Origin: Paenibacillus dakarensis
Lineage (GTDB): Bacteria > Bacillota > Bacilli > Paenibacillales > Paenibacillaceae
Reading direction: 5' to 3'
Length of the DNA: 64,000 nucleotides
Assembly (NCBI RefSeq): GCF_001373415.1
Contig: NZ_CDSE01000097.1
Location: forward strand, 1 to 64,000
The translations under genes were made by a program, and so were the position numbers. The notes below the pieces were generated by a model. It saw only the letters and a list, made by a program, of their open reading frames with translations. It was not told the DNA's origin and did no database searches. Of the stretch, positions 45,372 through 53,879 are shown one piece after another. Position 1 is the stretch's first letter. Each line of letters begins with the position of its first letter.

Positions 45372-45514
45372 TCACCAGTATTGACACGTTTGCTTATCAA
45401 ATATTACTACATTACTGTCATTAGCCCTTTTGAACTCATATCTATCATAATTTTGATCTTTTAACGATCCTTGAATAAGACCAAAAATTAAAAACCCAAG
45501 GATTTTGTATTCAT
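45372..45514 (-). pseudogene. Small signal-peptide protein gene with a frameshift after the start codon
   Basis: AGGAGGGG lies 5 bases before the ATG at 45514. Adding one base after the start gives a coherent 47-residue protein beginning MKYKILGFLIFGLIQG (signal-like), then YDRYEFKRANDSNVVIFDKQ and a stop at 45372. As written, the ATG frame stops after 8 codons. A one-base loss or a sequencing error is likely. It fills much of the 370-base gap between the lipoprotein gene and the next ORF. Confidence 0.5.
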
Positions 45515-45618
45515 GGTTTCCCCTCCTATCTCCATCATAATTTGTACTTAACTAGTCATCGGCTTGCCCGGATTTGCGTCTGTATACATTGTTTTCTGAA
45601 GCTGTTGAGTTCTTTGAG

Positions 45619-46131
45619 CTACATCATATCGTTGCCACTTGTCTGCCTTGTTTTTTTATTGAACCAGCCCTTTATCAAATTACTTAATCCCCAGAAGAAT
45701 ATTGATAGACTTACCAACATAAAGTATGTGTTACAATTGAAAAACTGGTTATTAATATGAATTGTAAACCCCGTTGTAATACTATTTATGTACTCCCAAT
45801 CAACAACTCCAAACCGCTCCTTATATACTGTTGCTAAGACATCCCTATACTTACTGTGCATTATAACTTGATAATAGATCCCCACTGTAAAGTGAATGAC
45901 AATTGAAATAAGAAGAATTGTAAATGTCCTTAAACTAAATATCATATTCTTTAGTAGGTGTACCCATTGTAATATCAAAATGATGAATAACATAAAAATG
46001 GGAATAAGTAATAAAATAGCCGGGTTGCCATTTCCGGAACTTGCCCCTGGTGTTGTTGTCATGGAATTTCCGAACAAAAACAGCATGAAAATAATTGCCA
46101 TATTACTAAGCAGTAATAGCTTGTTCTTCAT
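45619..46131 (-). CDS. Four-helix membrane protein of unknown function
   Basis: 170 residues with hydrophobic segments at about 4-22, 37-58, 70-88 and 133-153. The frame is open to 46311, but AGGAGGT stands 4-5 bases before the ATG at 46131 and the first 60 codons upstream cross a hairpin, so the shorter form is right. No recognised family. Confidence 0.6.
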   Translation of the reverse strand: MKNKLLLLSNMAIIFMLFLFGNSMTTTPGASSGNGNPAILLLIPIFMLFIILILQWVHLLKNMIFSLRTFTILLISIVIHFTVGIYYQVIMHSKYRDVLATVYKERFGVVDWEYINSITTGFTIHINNQFFNCNTYFMLVSLSIFFWGLSNLIKGWFNKKTRQTSGNDMM

Positions 46132-46196
46132 TTTTACCTCCTCGAGATCACCTCTGAATAACCACCCACCAAGGAGTATCCTTTTGCAACTAAATA

Positions 46197-46242
46197 AAGG
46201 CTTTATAAACAAGTTTAGATCATATCTTGTATATAAAGCCTT
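46197..46242. repeat. 17-bp-arm inverted repeat
   Basis: AAGGCTTTATAAACAAG (46197-46213) and CTTGTATATAAAGCCTT (46226-46242) pair with one mismatch around a 12-base loop. It lies between sstT (stop 46356) and the membrane protein start at 46131, so it may end the sstT transcript, though a U tract is poor, or act as an operator. Confidence 0.6.
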
Positions 46243-46355
46243 ATCATTATGGATATATTTTTTTAATTTGGGACCCACGATGAATCCATTATCAATGTCC
46301 AACCAAAACATGACACTGATTCCGCACTATTGCTTGGCGCAATCTAAATTCATTA

Positions 46356-47573
46356 CTATGCTAACTTGCCTTCCTTTCTCTTATTGGCGAACTCTGCAGT
46401 AGCGGTGAAAAGCGCATCCGAAGAAGAATTCAGCGCTGTTTCAAAAGAATCCTGCACCACGCCTATAATGAACCCTACACCCACAACCTGCATGGCGATA
46501 TCATTTGATATACCAAACAAGCTGCACGCTAATGGAATTAACAGAAGCGAGCCACCTGCCACTCCAGAAGCACCCATGGCAGAAACTGCAGACAGAATGG
46601 AGAGAATCAACGCCGTACCAAAATCGACCTGAATGCCAAGTGTGTGAACAGCTGCCATTGTAAGTGTGGAAATGGTAATCGCTGCTCCCGCCATGTTAAT
46701 GGTGGCACCTAAGGGAATGGAGACTGCATATGTATCTTTATCCAGTCCCAGCTTTTCGCATAGTCTCATATTAACCGGAATGTTCGCAGCTGAACTTCGG
46801 GTGAAGAATGCAGTTATCCCACTTTCCTTTAAAGACTGGAGCACAAGAGGATATGGATTTTTGCGAATATTCAAGTACACGATGAGCGGATTAACGGCCA
46901 GCGCTGTAAACAGCATGCATCCAACCAACACAAGTATTAAGCTGCCATAGTCAAGCAAGGAAGAGAGTCCACTAGACGTGATCGAATCAAAGATCAAACC
47001 CATAATTCCAAGTGGTGCAAATTGGATCACCCATTTGACGATTTGCGATATGGCATCCGAGGCTTGAGTGAGTAAGCTCTTCATATGGTCATTGGCATTT
47101 CTTAGAGCCAAACCCAGCAGAATGGACCAAGCCAAAATACCGATAAAATTGGCGTTGATCAGGGCGTTTACCGGATTATCTACCACCTGAAATAACAAAC
47201 TCTTCAGCACATCTACAATGCCTTCCGGCGGGGTTACATCTTGTGCCCCGGTAACAAGCGACAACTGAATTGGAAAAATAAAACTGGCCCCAACCGCAAT
47301 TACTCCTGCAAGAAAGGTACTGACGCCATAAAGAACAAGGATTCTTTTTATATTTGTTTGGCTGCCCTGTTTGTGATTAGATATAGCAGCCATGACCAGG
47401 AGTAATACAAGTATGGGTGCTACCGCTTTTAAAGCAGACACAAATAAGGACCCCAAGATCGTTATACCGGATGCACCGGGAACGGTCAGAGCCAGAATAA
47501 CCCCAAAGACAATTCCCAGGAAGATTCTTTTAACAAGACTTATTTGGTTCCACTTCTGTAATGCGATTCTCAT
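46356..47573 (-). CDS. sstT: Serine/threonine:sodium symporter SstT
   Basis: 405 residues of the dicarboxylate/amino acid:cation symporter family. It follows E. coli SstT closely: LVKRIFLGIVFG, GSLFVSALKAVAPILVL, ITAFFTRSSAANIPVNM, VSIPLGATINMAGAAITI, and AMGASGVAGGSLLLIPL. It imports serine and threonine with sodium across the membrane. It stands alone with a 285-base upstream region; I looked for a T-box there and found none. Confidence 0.95.
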   Translation of the reverse strand: MRIALQKWNQISLVKRIFLGIVFGVILALTVPGASGITILGSLFVSALKAVAPILVLLLVMAAISNHKQGSQTNIKRILVLYGVSTFLAGVIAVGASFIFPIQLSLVTGAQDVTPPEGIVDVLKSLLFQVVDNPVNALINANFIGILAWSILLGLALRNANDHMKSLLTQASDAISQIVKWVIQFAPLGIMGLIFDSITSSGLSSLLDYGSLILVLVGCMLFTALAVNPLIVYLNIRKNPYPLVLQSLKESGITAFFTRSSAANIPVNMRLCEKLGLDKDTYAVSIPLGATINMAGAAITISTLTMAAVHTLGIQVDFGTALILSILSAVSAMGASGVAGGSLLLIPLACSLFGISNDIAMQVVGVGFIIGVVQDSFETALNSSSDALFTATAEFANKRKEGKLA

Positions 47574-47782
47574 GATAGTCCCCCCCGATGTTAATATCGA
47601 ATACTCATTACATTATTACCTCAACGCTGTAGCGTGGAGTAGCGTAAGTGTATCATAAAAACGCCCGTTTGTGTGTTACTGTAAAAATATGTACATAACT
47701 CTTCTTGATTTTTATCCAATCGTTGTTCAATACATTTTTATCCAAAACATTTCGTTAGTTACTCGACATATATAACTTGCTA

Positions 47783-47803
47783 TTGTATGATTAGTCCATA
47801 CAA
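47783..47803 (+). promoter_or_regulatory. Candidate operator palindrome upstream of the FMN reductase
   Basis: TTGTATG (47783-47789) and CATACAA (47797-47803) form a perfect 7-base inverted repeat with a 7-base spacer, 56 bases before the GTG start. Redox-responsive HxlR- or MarR-type repressors bind such sites in front of reductase genes in Bacillales. The regulator is not in the window. Confidence 0.5.
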
Positions 47804-47858
47804 AATATTAAGCACACCATGATCACAATATATTCAGAATAATCGGGAGGTAAGAACA

Positions 47859-48398
47859 GTGTCCAAATTGAATATCGGTATTATTTTAGGCAGTACACGT
47901 CAAGGCCGTTTAAGTCCACAAGTAGGTGAATGGGTTAAACGGATCGGTGACGAGCGCGGAGATGCGAACTACGAAATCGTAGATATCGCAGATTACAAGC
48001 TTCCGCTTTTAGGCGAGGCCGACGCGACTGAACAAGCAGCAGCCTGGAATACCAAACTGGCAAGTTTGGACGGCTTCGTATTTATTGTTCAAGAGTACAA
48101 CCACAGTATTTCTGGCTCATTGAAGAATGCTCTCGATTATGCGCGTGAACCATGGAACAATAAAGCTGCTGGTATCGTGAGTTACGGCTCCGTAGGTGGT
48201 GCCCGCGCTGCCGAGCATCTGCGTGGAATCCTGGGCGAGTTGTCCGTAGCCGATGTGCGCATACATCCCGCTCTCTCGTTGTTCACCGATTTCGAGAATT
48301 ACTCTGTCTTTAAACCAGCGGATCTTCATCTCATTAACCTGAATGGAATGCTTGACCAGGTGCTTGCCTGGAGCGGTGCCTTGAAGACGATTCGCTAA
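47859..48398 (+). CDS. NAD(P)H-dependent FMN reductase
   Basis: 179 residues, flavodoxin-like. ILGSTRQGRLSPQVGEWV binds the FMN phosphate, EYNHSISGSLKNALDY and SYGSVGGARAAEHLR are the other conserved segments of this family (YhdA/ChrR-like). It reduces quinones, azo compounds or chromate. The start is GTG at 47859 with GGGAGG 8 bases upstream. It is the only plus-strand gene for several kilobases. Confidence 0.9.
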   Translation: MSKLNIGIILGSTRQGRLSPQVGEWVKRIGDERGDANYEIVDIADYKLPLLGEADATEQAAAWNTKLASLDGFVFIVQEYNHSISGSLKNALDYAREPWNNKAAGIVSYGSVGGARAAEHLRGILGELSVADVRIHPALSLFTDFENYSVFKPADLHLINLNGMLDQVLAWSGALKTIR

Positions 48399-48412
48399 TT
48401 ATTAAAAAGTCG

Positions 48413-48452
48413 CAGCCAGTTGCCAATAATAATCGGCGGCTGGTTGTTTTGT
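48413..48452 (+). terminator. Probable terminator of the FMN reductase gene
   Basis: CAGCCAGTTGCC (48413-48424) pairs imperfectly, using G-T pairs, with GGCGGCTGGTTG (48435-48446), followed by TTTTGTTT. It starts 14 bases after the stop. Confidence 0.55.
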
Positions 48453-48616
48453 TTGAATGCGAACCGCAATCCTTCCGGTCCAAAGGCAGCATACCTTGAT
48501 TGAATATGGTGTGTTTACCAATGGAATCCTGAACATCGCATTTTGTCAAATTTGATATGCAATATGAATACATATATTTGTTTCTGTTCCTCACCAAAGA
48601 ACCGTGTATATCTAAT

Positions 48617-49084
48617 TTACTTCTGTTTTTTCAAATTGTATTCTTCAATAATTTCAATATTTCTCTTGTTTTTAACATAGTCCTTTATTTGTTCTTTAAT
48701 GTTTGGATAAAGTACTATTTCTTCTAACTTGTCTAATTCAATCCATCTGACATTTGTTTGATTAGGATCTGGATTCTTAGGCAAGGATGGCTTACCATTC
48801 ACGATTTTACATTCAAACATTAAACTCAAACTGTGTCTTGCTCCATAAATAGAAGCATTTAAATACGGGGCATACTCATAAACAAAAGCCAAGGGACCAA
48901 CTTCAACTTCCACATTCGTTTCTTCACGAACCTCTCGTTTTACTGCTTCAATGATTGATTCGCCTGGTTCAGCTCCACCCGTAGGCAGATTATAATGAAG
49001 TCCATTTTCATCATCGAATTCCACTAATAAAATCGAATTTTCTTCTATGATTAGCGCACATGCCCTTACTCTAATATGATACAT
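48617..49084 (-). CDS. Nudix hydrolase
   Basis: 155 residues. Nudix box GGAEPGESIIEAVKREVREE with the following TNVEVEVG; the N-terminal RVRACALIIEENSILLVEF is the usual first strand set. It is a single-gene unit on the minus strand with GGAGATGG before the ATG. Substrate unknown. Confidence 0.88.
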   Translation of the reverse strand: MYHIRVRACALIIEENSILLVEFDDENGLHYNLPTGGAEPGESIIEAVKREVREETNVEVEVGPLAFVYEYAPYLNASIYGARHSLSLMFECKIVNGKPSLPKNPDPNQTNVRWIELDKLEEIVLYPNIKEQIKDYVKNKRNIEIIEEYNLKKQK

Positions 49085-49168
49085 TGTCCATCTCCATATT
49101 TAAGATTTATCACTTTGGAGTTTCCGATAATGATTCTTCATGTTTTAAAACCAACAGCACTTGAATGA

Positions 49169-49933
49169 TTATCCTATTACTTCGTTATGTTCTTCGACTA
49201 ATTGTAAAACTTCGATGTCTTGAAATCTCTCTTGAATCTTGTGCGCAAGTGATCTTACTCCGAAAATCTCGGTAAATGTATGACTTCCAATAATAATATT
49301 CATATTTATAAATTTGGCATATTGAATGGTGTATAGTGTCTTTTCGCCCGTTATATAAACATCACAGTTTCTATTCAAAGCTTCCCTCAATTGATTTGTT
49401 CCATTGCCTGCCCCAGTCACCATACCGATTCTTTTAATTTCTTTATTGTTATTTTGTTGAAAAAAGACCCTTTCACCTAATAAATCACTCACTATATCTA
49501 CTAGTTTCTCTATTGTTATTGGAGTATCAAATTCGCCAATTCCTATTGTGCTTTGGCCTTCGACATGACGAGATTGTTGAATTATTGTACTGGCACCTAA
49601 TAATCTAAGCAATGAATTACATGTACCAAATTCAGCATAATCCAATGGCAAATGAATATAAAAGTGTGCAATATTATGTTCTTTTAATAACTCTACACAA
49701 CGTTCCTTCATTCCATAAACAAATTCCCACGCATCATGGTGGGTAACAATAAAATCAACATTCTTATCTCTAGCCTGCAAGACTATTTCAGGAGTTAAGT
49801 TTGTTGCGTAGCCTAGTTTTTTGTAATTAGCTGATGAAAAATTACAATAACCATACTCATCAAATTCATTAAATTCGTTGAGTAATTGACCAAATAACTC
49901 TTCAATATGCAACCTGAATTGTTGAACAATCAT
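49169..49933 (-). CDS. Nif3-like dinuclear metal protein
   Basis: 254 residues. The metal-binding motifs of the NIF3/YqfO family are present: VTHHDAWEF, HFYIHLPLDYAEFG, and the C-terminal GSHTFTEIFGV (HxxxE). It is shorter than YqfO (about 370) because the central insert domain is missing. The family is linked to GTP cyclohydrolase I type 2 annotations, but the true role is unsettled. GGGGG precedes the ATG. Confidence 0.85.
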   Translation of the reverse strand: MIVQQFRLHIEELFGQLLNEFNEFDEYGYCNFSSANYKKLGYATNLTPEIVLQARDKNVDFIVTHHDAWEFVYGMKERCVELLKEHNIAHFYIHLPLDYAEFGTCNSLLRLLGASTIIQQSRHVEGQSTIGIGEFDTPITIEKLVDIVSDLLGERVFFQQNNNKEIKRIGMVTGAGNGTNQLREALNRNCDVYITGEKTLYTIQYAKFINMNIIIGSHTFTEIFGVRSLAHKIQERFQDIEVLQLVEEHNEVIG

Positions 49934-50025
49934 CTATGTGTCCCCCAGAATAATTATTTCATGTAGCATGACCGAGAGCGCACAACCAATAATAAGGATG
50001 TTGCCGCTTCATTGAATTACAAACC

Positions 50026-50841
50026 TTATACTGTTTGAATGGGTGACTTCCAAAATTCATATGGACTTGTAGTAGTTATTCTTATGTTAGTTCCTTTTTC
50101 AGATTTCGTGTTATTGAGCTCTAAAGGTATAAAGTGATCGGGAAGTAAAATATAATAGGTTTTATTTATTACTGACTCTTCAAAATTAAAAGTGCTATTC
50201 TGGGGAGTTATAAACCAAAATAGATTCTTTGCCATGTAACCTTTATAGAATTTTGTCCAGTCTGTTTCTTCTGGATTTCCATTGACCCAAACAGGTTGAC
50301 TATTTCTAAGCCGTTCACGGAATTCTTGTAAGCCAAGCAAATTGCCAGAATCATCGGTTACATATACGTTCCAGGAGGGATCTAAATAAATCCATTTATT
50401 CATGGATTCAAGAAATACGGAGGTCACAACATGACTGTCCAGGTCATATGCATCATAAGAGCGGCAATGTAGTCTTCGAGAGTAGAACCCTAATGATAAC
50501 AGCATTTCATTTAATATGGTGGCTAATACATAACAGTTCATCTTGATGCGTTTATCATGCGCAAGATCTAATATATGAATTGCATTACATATTTTCGGCG
50601 GAGCTACGTTATCATGCTTAATTTTCTCATGTAACCAACCCATTATATTTAATAATTGGGATATATCACTACTATTCCCTGCAACTTTCGTTAATTCATA
50701 TTTATTTCTTATGTAACTTAACTCTTTTTTGTTCTTGTCATACAGGAATTCCAGTGAGTCATTACAATGTTGAGTATTATATTCGGTGAATTTCAATAAG
50801 TTAATATAATGATCTTTGAATTCTGGAATATAACCGAACAA
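50026..50841 (-). CDS. Transglutaminase-like protein
   Basis: 271 residues. A Cys-His-Asp triad of the transglutaminase-like superfamily is visible: Cys in MNCYVLATILNEM, His in DLDSHVVTSVF and Asp in WIYLDPSWN. No signal peptide is seen, so it is cytoplasmic. The start is TTG at 50841 after GGAGGGG. Substrate is unknown. Confidence 0.75.
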   Translation of the reverse strand: MFGYIPEFKDHYINLLKFTEYNTQHCNDSLEFLYDKNKKELSYIRNKYELTKVAGNSSDISQLLNIMGWLHEKIKHDNVAPPKICNAIHILDLAHDKRIKMNCYVLATILNEMLLSLGFYSRRLHCRSYDAYDLDSHVVTSVFLESMNKWIYLDPSWNVYVTDDSGNLLGLQEFRERLRNSQPVWVNGNPEETDWTKFYKGYMAKNLFWFITPQNSTFNFEESVINKTYYILLPDHFIPLELNNTKSEKGTNIRITTTSPYEFWKSPIQTV

Positions 50842-50900
50842 CTTTATCCCCTCCAGCGTTATAAATATATCCCACCACGTTAAAATAACCTAGAATTTCA

Positions 50901-51683
50901 CTAGTCTATTAATCCCAAGCTTCTTAAATAATTCTCTATTTCCAGCTTGGTTTCATGAAAATACCTATTCTCATGTTTTCCATAGTTGAAGAAACCATGT
51001 TCCATGTCTTGATATGTTTTTAAAGTAATGTCGTTACCAATTTCAACCATCTTATTTATGAATTCTTTATTCTGTTGATAGTCAACATCTGCCGTCCCAC
51101 ATATCCATAATGTTCGTGGCAAGCATAACTTTATATTATGCAATGGTGACAATTCCTCCGCTATATCGATTAGTTCAGGAAACCTCCTTCTCATGATGTC
51201 GATACCGTCCATTACAGCTGCGAACATGATTAAGGCATTGGGAACATAGTCTTCTGTCGGATCGATATCATCGTCTATATCCTTAAACATAAGTGATGCA
51301 ATTGCCATATATCCCCCTGCAGATGCTCCACATACTACAATCTTATTTTTATCAATATTTAGTTAATCCGCATGTTTTCGAACCCAACGCACTGCCGATT
51401 TAGTATCACATATTGCTTGAATCGGACTAAATCCATCATCATAGCTGTTTCGATAATCCGTACATATCGCGGTAACTCCTAAGGTTGAGAAATAGTGAGC
51501 TTGATGCTGAAATTGCAATGGTGAGAGAGATCCCTTGTGGAAGCTGCCTCCATTAAAAAAGAGAATCGCTGCTCTCTTTTCTTCTCGAATTTCCGGTTCA
51601 AATACATACAGCTTAAGTTTCCGCGACTCAACAATCTTATAATCCAGTTCTCTTACTGGATATTCAAATTCAATCGCTCTCAT
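50901..51683 (-). pseudogene. Alpha/beta hydrolase interrupted by an in-frame stop
   Basis: A 260-codon gene for an esterase of the BD-FAE/HSL-like type with one internal TAA at 51363-51365. Before the stop: FFNGGSFHKGSL (oxyanion hole, HGG-like) and AVRWVRKHAD. After it, in the same frame: LNIDKNKIVVCGASAGGY with the nucleophile Ser in GASAGG, a DIDPTEDY acid region and the catalytic His in DMEHGFF. The stop separates the oxyanion hole from the nucleophile, so no active enzyme is expected unless it is read through. AGGGGGAG precedes the ATG. Confidence 0.85.
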
Positions 51684-51726
51684 TTAGATACTCCCCCTCT
51701 GCCTCCTATGAACAACATCCCTAAAA

Positions 51727-52518
51727 TCATTTGACTGCGTAAATTGATAACCATTGAGGAAATGCAGCCATTGGATTGTACTGCCATTGATATAGCTTTT
51801 CTACTTCTTCTGGTGACATCTTTTCTCTTTCGCCACTTACCTCAAACCAAAAGGTATTGTGCTCTGCATACATTTCTTCAATATGTTTTATATTCATTTC
51901 TGATGAAACAATCGCATTTATTATATCTTGCATACGCCATGTAAACGTTGGAATCTCTCCAAAAGGACCAAGAGAATCGTATGGCTTAAATACAGTTAAT
52001 TTCGTAGTGTCGTTCCCGAATGGACGAGTAAAAGGATGAACCTCATACATGATATAAGCACCATTGTCTTTAAGAATTCTATGTATATTTTGATACATGG
52101 CATTTAAATCATTGATCCATACATGAACGCCATTTGAGGTATATACAAAATCATATTCATTGCTCTTTATTTGATTTAAAGCCATAGTATCATCGCAAAT
52201 AAATTGAATATCCCACCCATTTTTAGCAGCTATTGATGCAGCATTTTCTAATTGTCGTTCCGAAATATCGACCGATGTTACGTCTGCTCCCATTAAATAG
52301 AATGCAAAAACAGCGTGGTTATCGCCACTAGAAGGTACACATATTTTCTTGCCCTCTAAATTTGGATAAACATCTTTAATCATCGAATACGTTGTATGAT
52401 GAAATGCAGATTCGGGATGTGCTATTAACCTTGAAATTCTTTCATCAGAACGATATTTAGCAAAATCCGTATCCGACCACTCATTCCAAGCATCCTTTAT
52501 TAGGGATTCCTTACCCAT
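51727..52518 (-). CDS. Class I SAM-dependent methyltransferase
   Basis: 263 residues. The SAM loop is KICVPSSGDNHAVFAF with VTSVDISERQL as the acidic strand and DDTMALNQI and YDFVYTSNGVHVWI as the next motifs. The GxGxG is replaced by SSGD, as in a subfamily common in Bacillales. GGAGG stands 8 bases before the ATG at 52518; the frame opening at 52560 has no site. Substrate unknown. Confidence 0.85.
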   Translation of the reverse strand: MGKESLIKDAWNEWSDTDFAKYRSDERISRLIAHPESAFHHTTYSMIKDVYPNLEGKKICVPSSGDNHAVFAFYLMGADVTSVDISERQLENAASIAAKNGWDIQFICDDTMALNQIKSNEYDFVYTSNGVHVWINDLNAMYQNIHRILKDNGAYIMYEVHPFTRPFGNDTTKLTVFKPYDSLGPFGEIPTFTWRMQDIINAIVSSEMNIKHIEEMYAEHNTFWFEVSGEREKMSPEEVEKLYQWQYNPMAAFPQWLSIYAVK

Positions 52519-52617
52519 TTTAAAAACCTCCATTAAATTCCTTCCCTTATTTACTTTCATTAAATTAACTTAGATATTCATGTGCCAACCCCAAATCAAA
52601 AAGCTCACTTTCTTTAA

Positions 52618-52754
52618 TGAAAATTAAAACGCCCCAACCTCAGATAGCAGTTATCTTAGGCTGTGGCGTTGTTGTCTGAGCTTATTCCGTGATTATACAT
52701 CTGACATCCTAAGGGCGATACTCCTCTTGCGTAAAAACCATGTTATCGGATGCC
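52618..52754 (-). repeat. Dispersed palindromic repeat, copy near 52.7 kb
   Basis: It shares ATCTTAGG and TGATTATACATCTG, in order and spacing, with the copy at 8464-8616, and has the hairpin AACGCC ... GGCGTT. Its right end TGTTATCGGATGCC (52741-52754) matches the outer box of the 6841 and 60258-60369 elements. It sits between a methyltransferase and the ParB-like pseudogene. Confidence 0.55.
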
Positions 52755-52820
52755 ATGGCATCATTATAATATCCAACATGTATTTATAAGAAGCCTTTTT
52801 CTTTTAGTAGTTTTATTTTT

Positions 52821-53280
52821 TCAAATGGTGGTCATATCAATACCACAATCCTTTAAATGATTTATAATGTTTTCATATGAATGATCGTTCCAGATAATAA
52901 GATAATATTTTTCCCTGTTTAACTTCTGTAATGCACCGAGCCGATGATTACCGTCATGTAATCTAAAATTACCGTTTTTAATTTCTGCAATTAATGGCGG
53001 CATATCCCACCCAGACTCTAATCTATTGCATATTTGATCAATGTTATAGTTCCACCATTTAATATCTTCTACATATTCCAAATCTTCCTCTGGCCCAACT
53101 ATTCGCTCCAAAATGTTTTATGTCAATTTCAATAGGTCCTACCCAATATCGATTTTTCTTTTTTAAGCCCTCTGACATGACTATATTGTCGCCTTCTCCA
53201 TTTAAAAATAAATGCACCCACGTTTCTATATCATTGGCCAGAGCATATTCTTTAGCGGCGCTTAATGTAAAAGTATTCAT
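52821..53280 (-). pseudogene. ParB/Srx-fold nuclease-like gene split by a frameshift
   Basis: The first part (start 53280, after GGGGAAAA) reads MNTFTLSAAKEYALANDIE and continues to IEIDIKH. The second part in another frame continues ERIVGPEEDLEY and carries the ParB-like motif LHDGNHRLGAL (DGxHR). The two parts join naturally at about 53105-53113, within ACATTTTGG, so one base has been gained or lost. The restored protein would be about 152 residues. It could be a sequencing error. Confidence 0.75.
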
Positions 53281-53319
53281 CAGTTTTCCCCACTTTTGTA
53301 TATTGTTAAATGTATAACT

Positions 53320-53751
53320 TTATTCAATCCACTTCCTTGGTCCAATTTCATGAAATTGCTTCTTCCTATTATTGTTTAGGGCGTCAAGAATGCGATTATA
53401 TGTAAAGTCACTCATAGGTTTAGGCAAATCATGTATACTGAAAAATCCACATTCTAATATTTCCGGCGAACTTGGGGTTGGTATTAAACCTTGTTCTATT
53501 CGAGCAAGAAATACAAAATGATGCATATCGTATATCGGATCGTAATAAATACCTGATATCTCACCGACAGTAATTTGTACTCCAATCTCTTCTAATGCCT
53601 CTCTAGCTGCAGTCTCTTCTGCTGATTCATTTAATTCTGCTTTACCTCCAGGGAGATCCCAATTATTTCTTCCATAACTGTGTTTGACTAACAGTATTCT
53701 TTCTTCAGAATCAAAGATAATTGAAGCGGCACCAATCAATTTAGAAGACAT
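53320..53751 (-). CDS. Nudix hydrolase
   Basis: 143 residues. Nudix box GGKAELNESAEETAAREALEE followed by IGVQITV. The start at 53751 is preferred since AAGGAG lies 8 bases upstream; two earlier in-frame ATGs lack sites. Third of five Nudix genes in the window. No partner gene. Confidence 0.88.
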   Translation of the reverse strand: MSSKLIGAASIIFDSEERILLVKHSYGRNNWDLPGGKAELNESAEETAAREALEEIGVQITVGEISGIYYDPIYDMHHFVFLARIEQGLIPTPSSPEILECGFFSIHDLPKPMSDFTYNRILDALNNNRKKQFHEIGPRKWIE

Positions 53752-53832
53752 AATAGTGCTCCTTTTCATTTTTTTTAGAATCATCTTGCTATGTTACAAG
53801 ATATATATCGTAATTTTTTCACTCTGGCAACT

Positions 53833-53867
53833 AAAAAAAGGGACCCTCCATTTACCGGAGCGTCCCT
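53833..53867 (-). terminator. Terminator of the dockerin protein gene
   Basis: On the minus strand AGGGAC and CTCC pair with GGAG and GTCCCT around a short loop, followed by seven T. It starts 13 bases after the stop at 53880. Confidence 0.9.
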
Positions 53868-53879
53868 CTTCGAATCCCG

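Noticed and set aside
47574..47858. Possible T-box or riboswitch upstream of sstT
   Set aside because: No T-box sequence, specifier hairpin or other known riboswitch pattern; only short inverted repeats around GCTGTAGCG.
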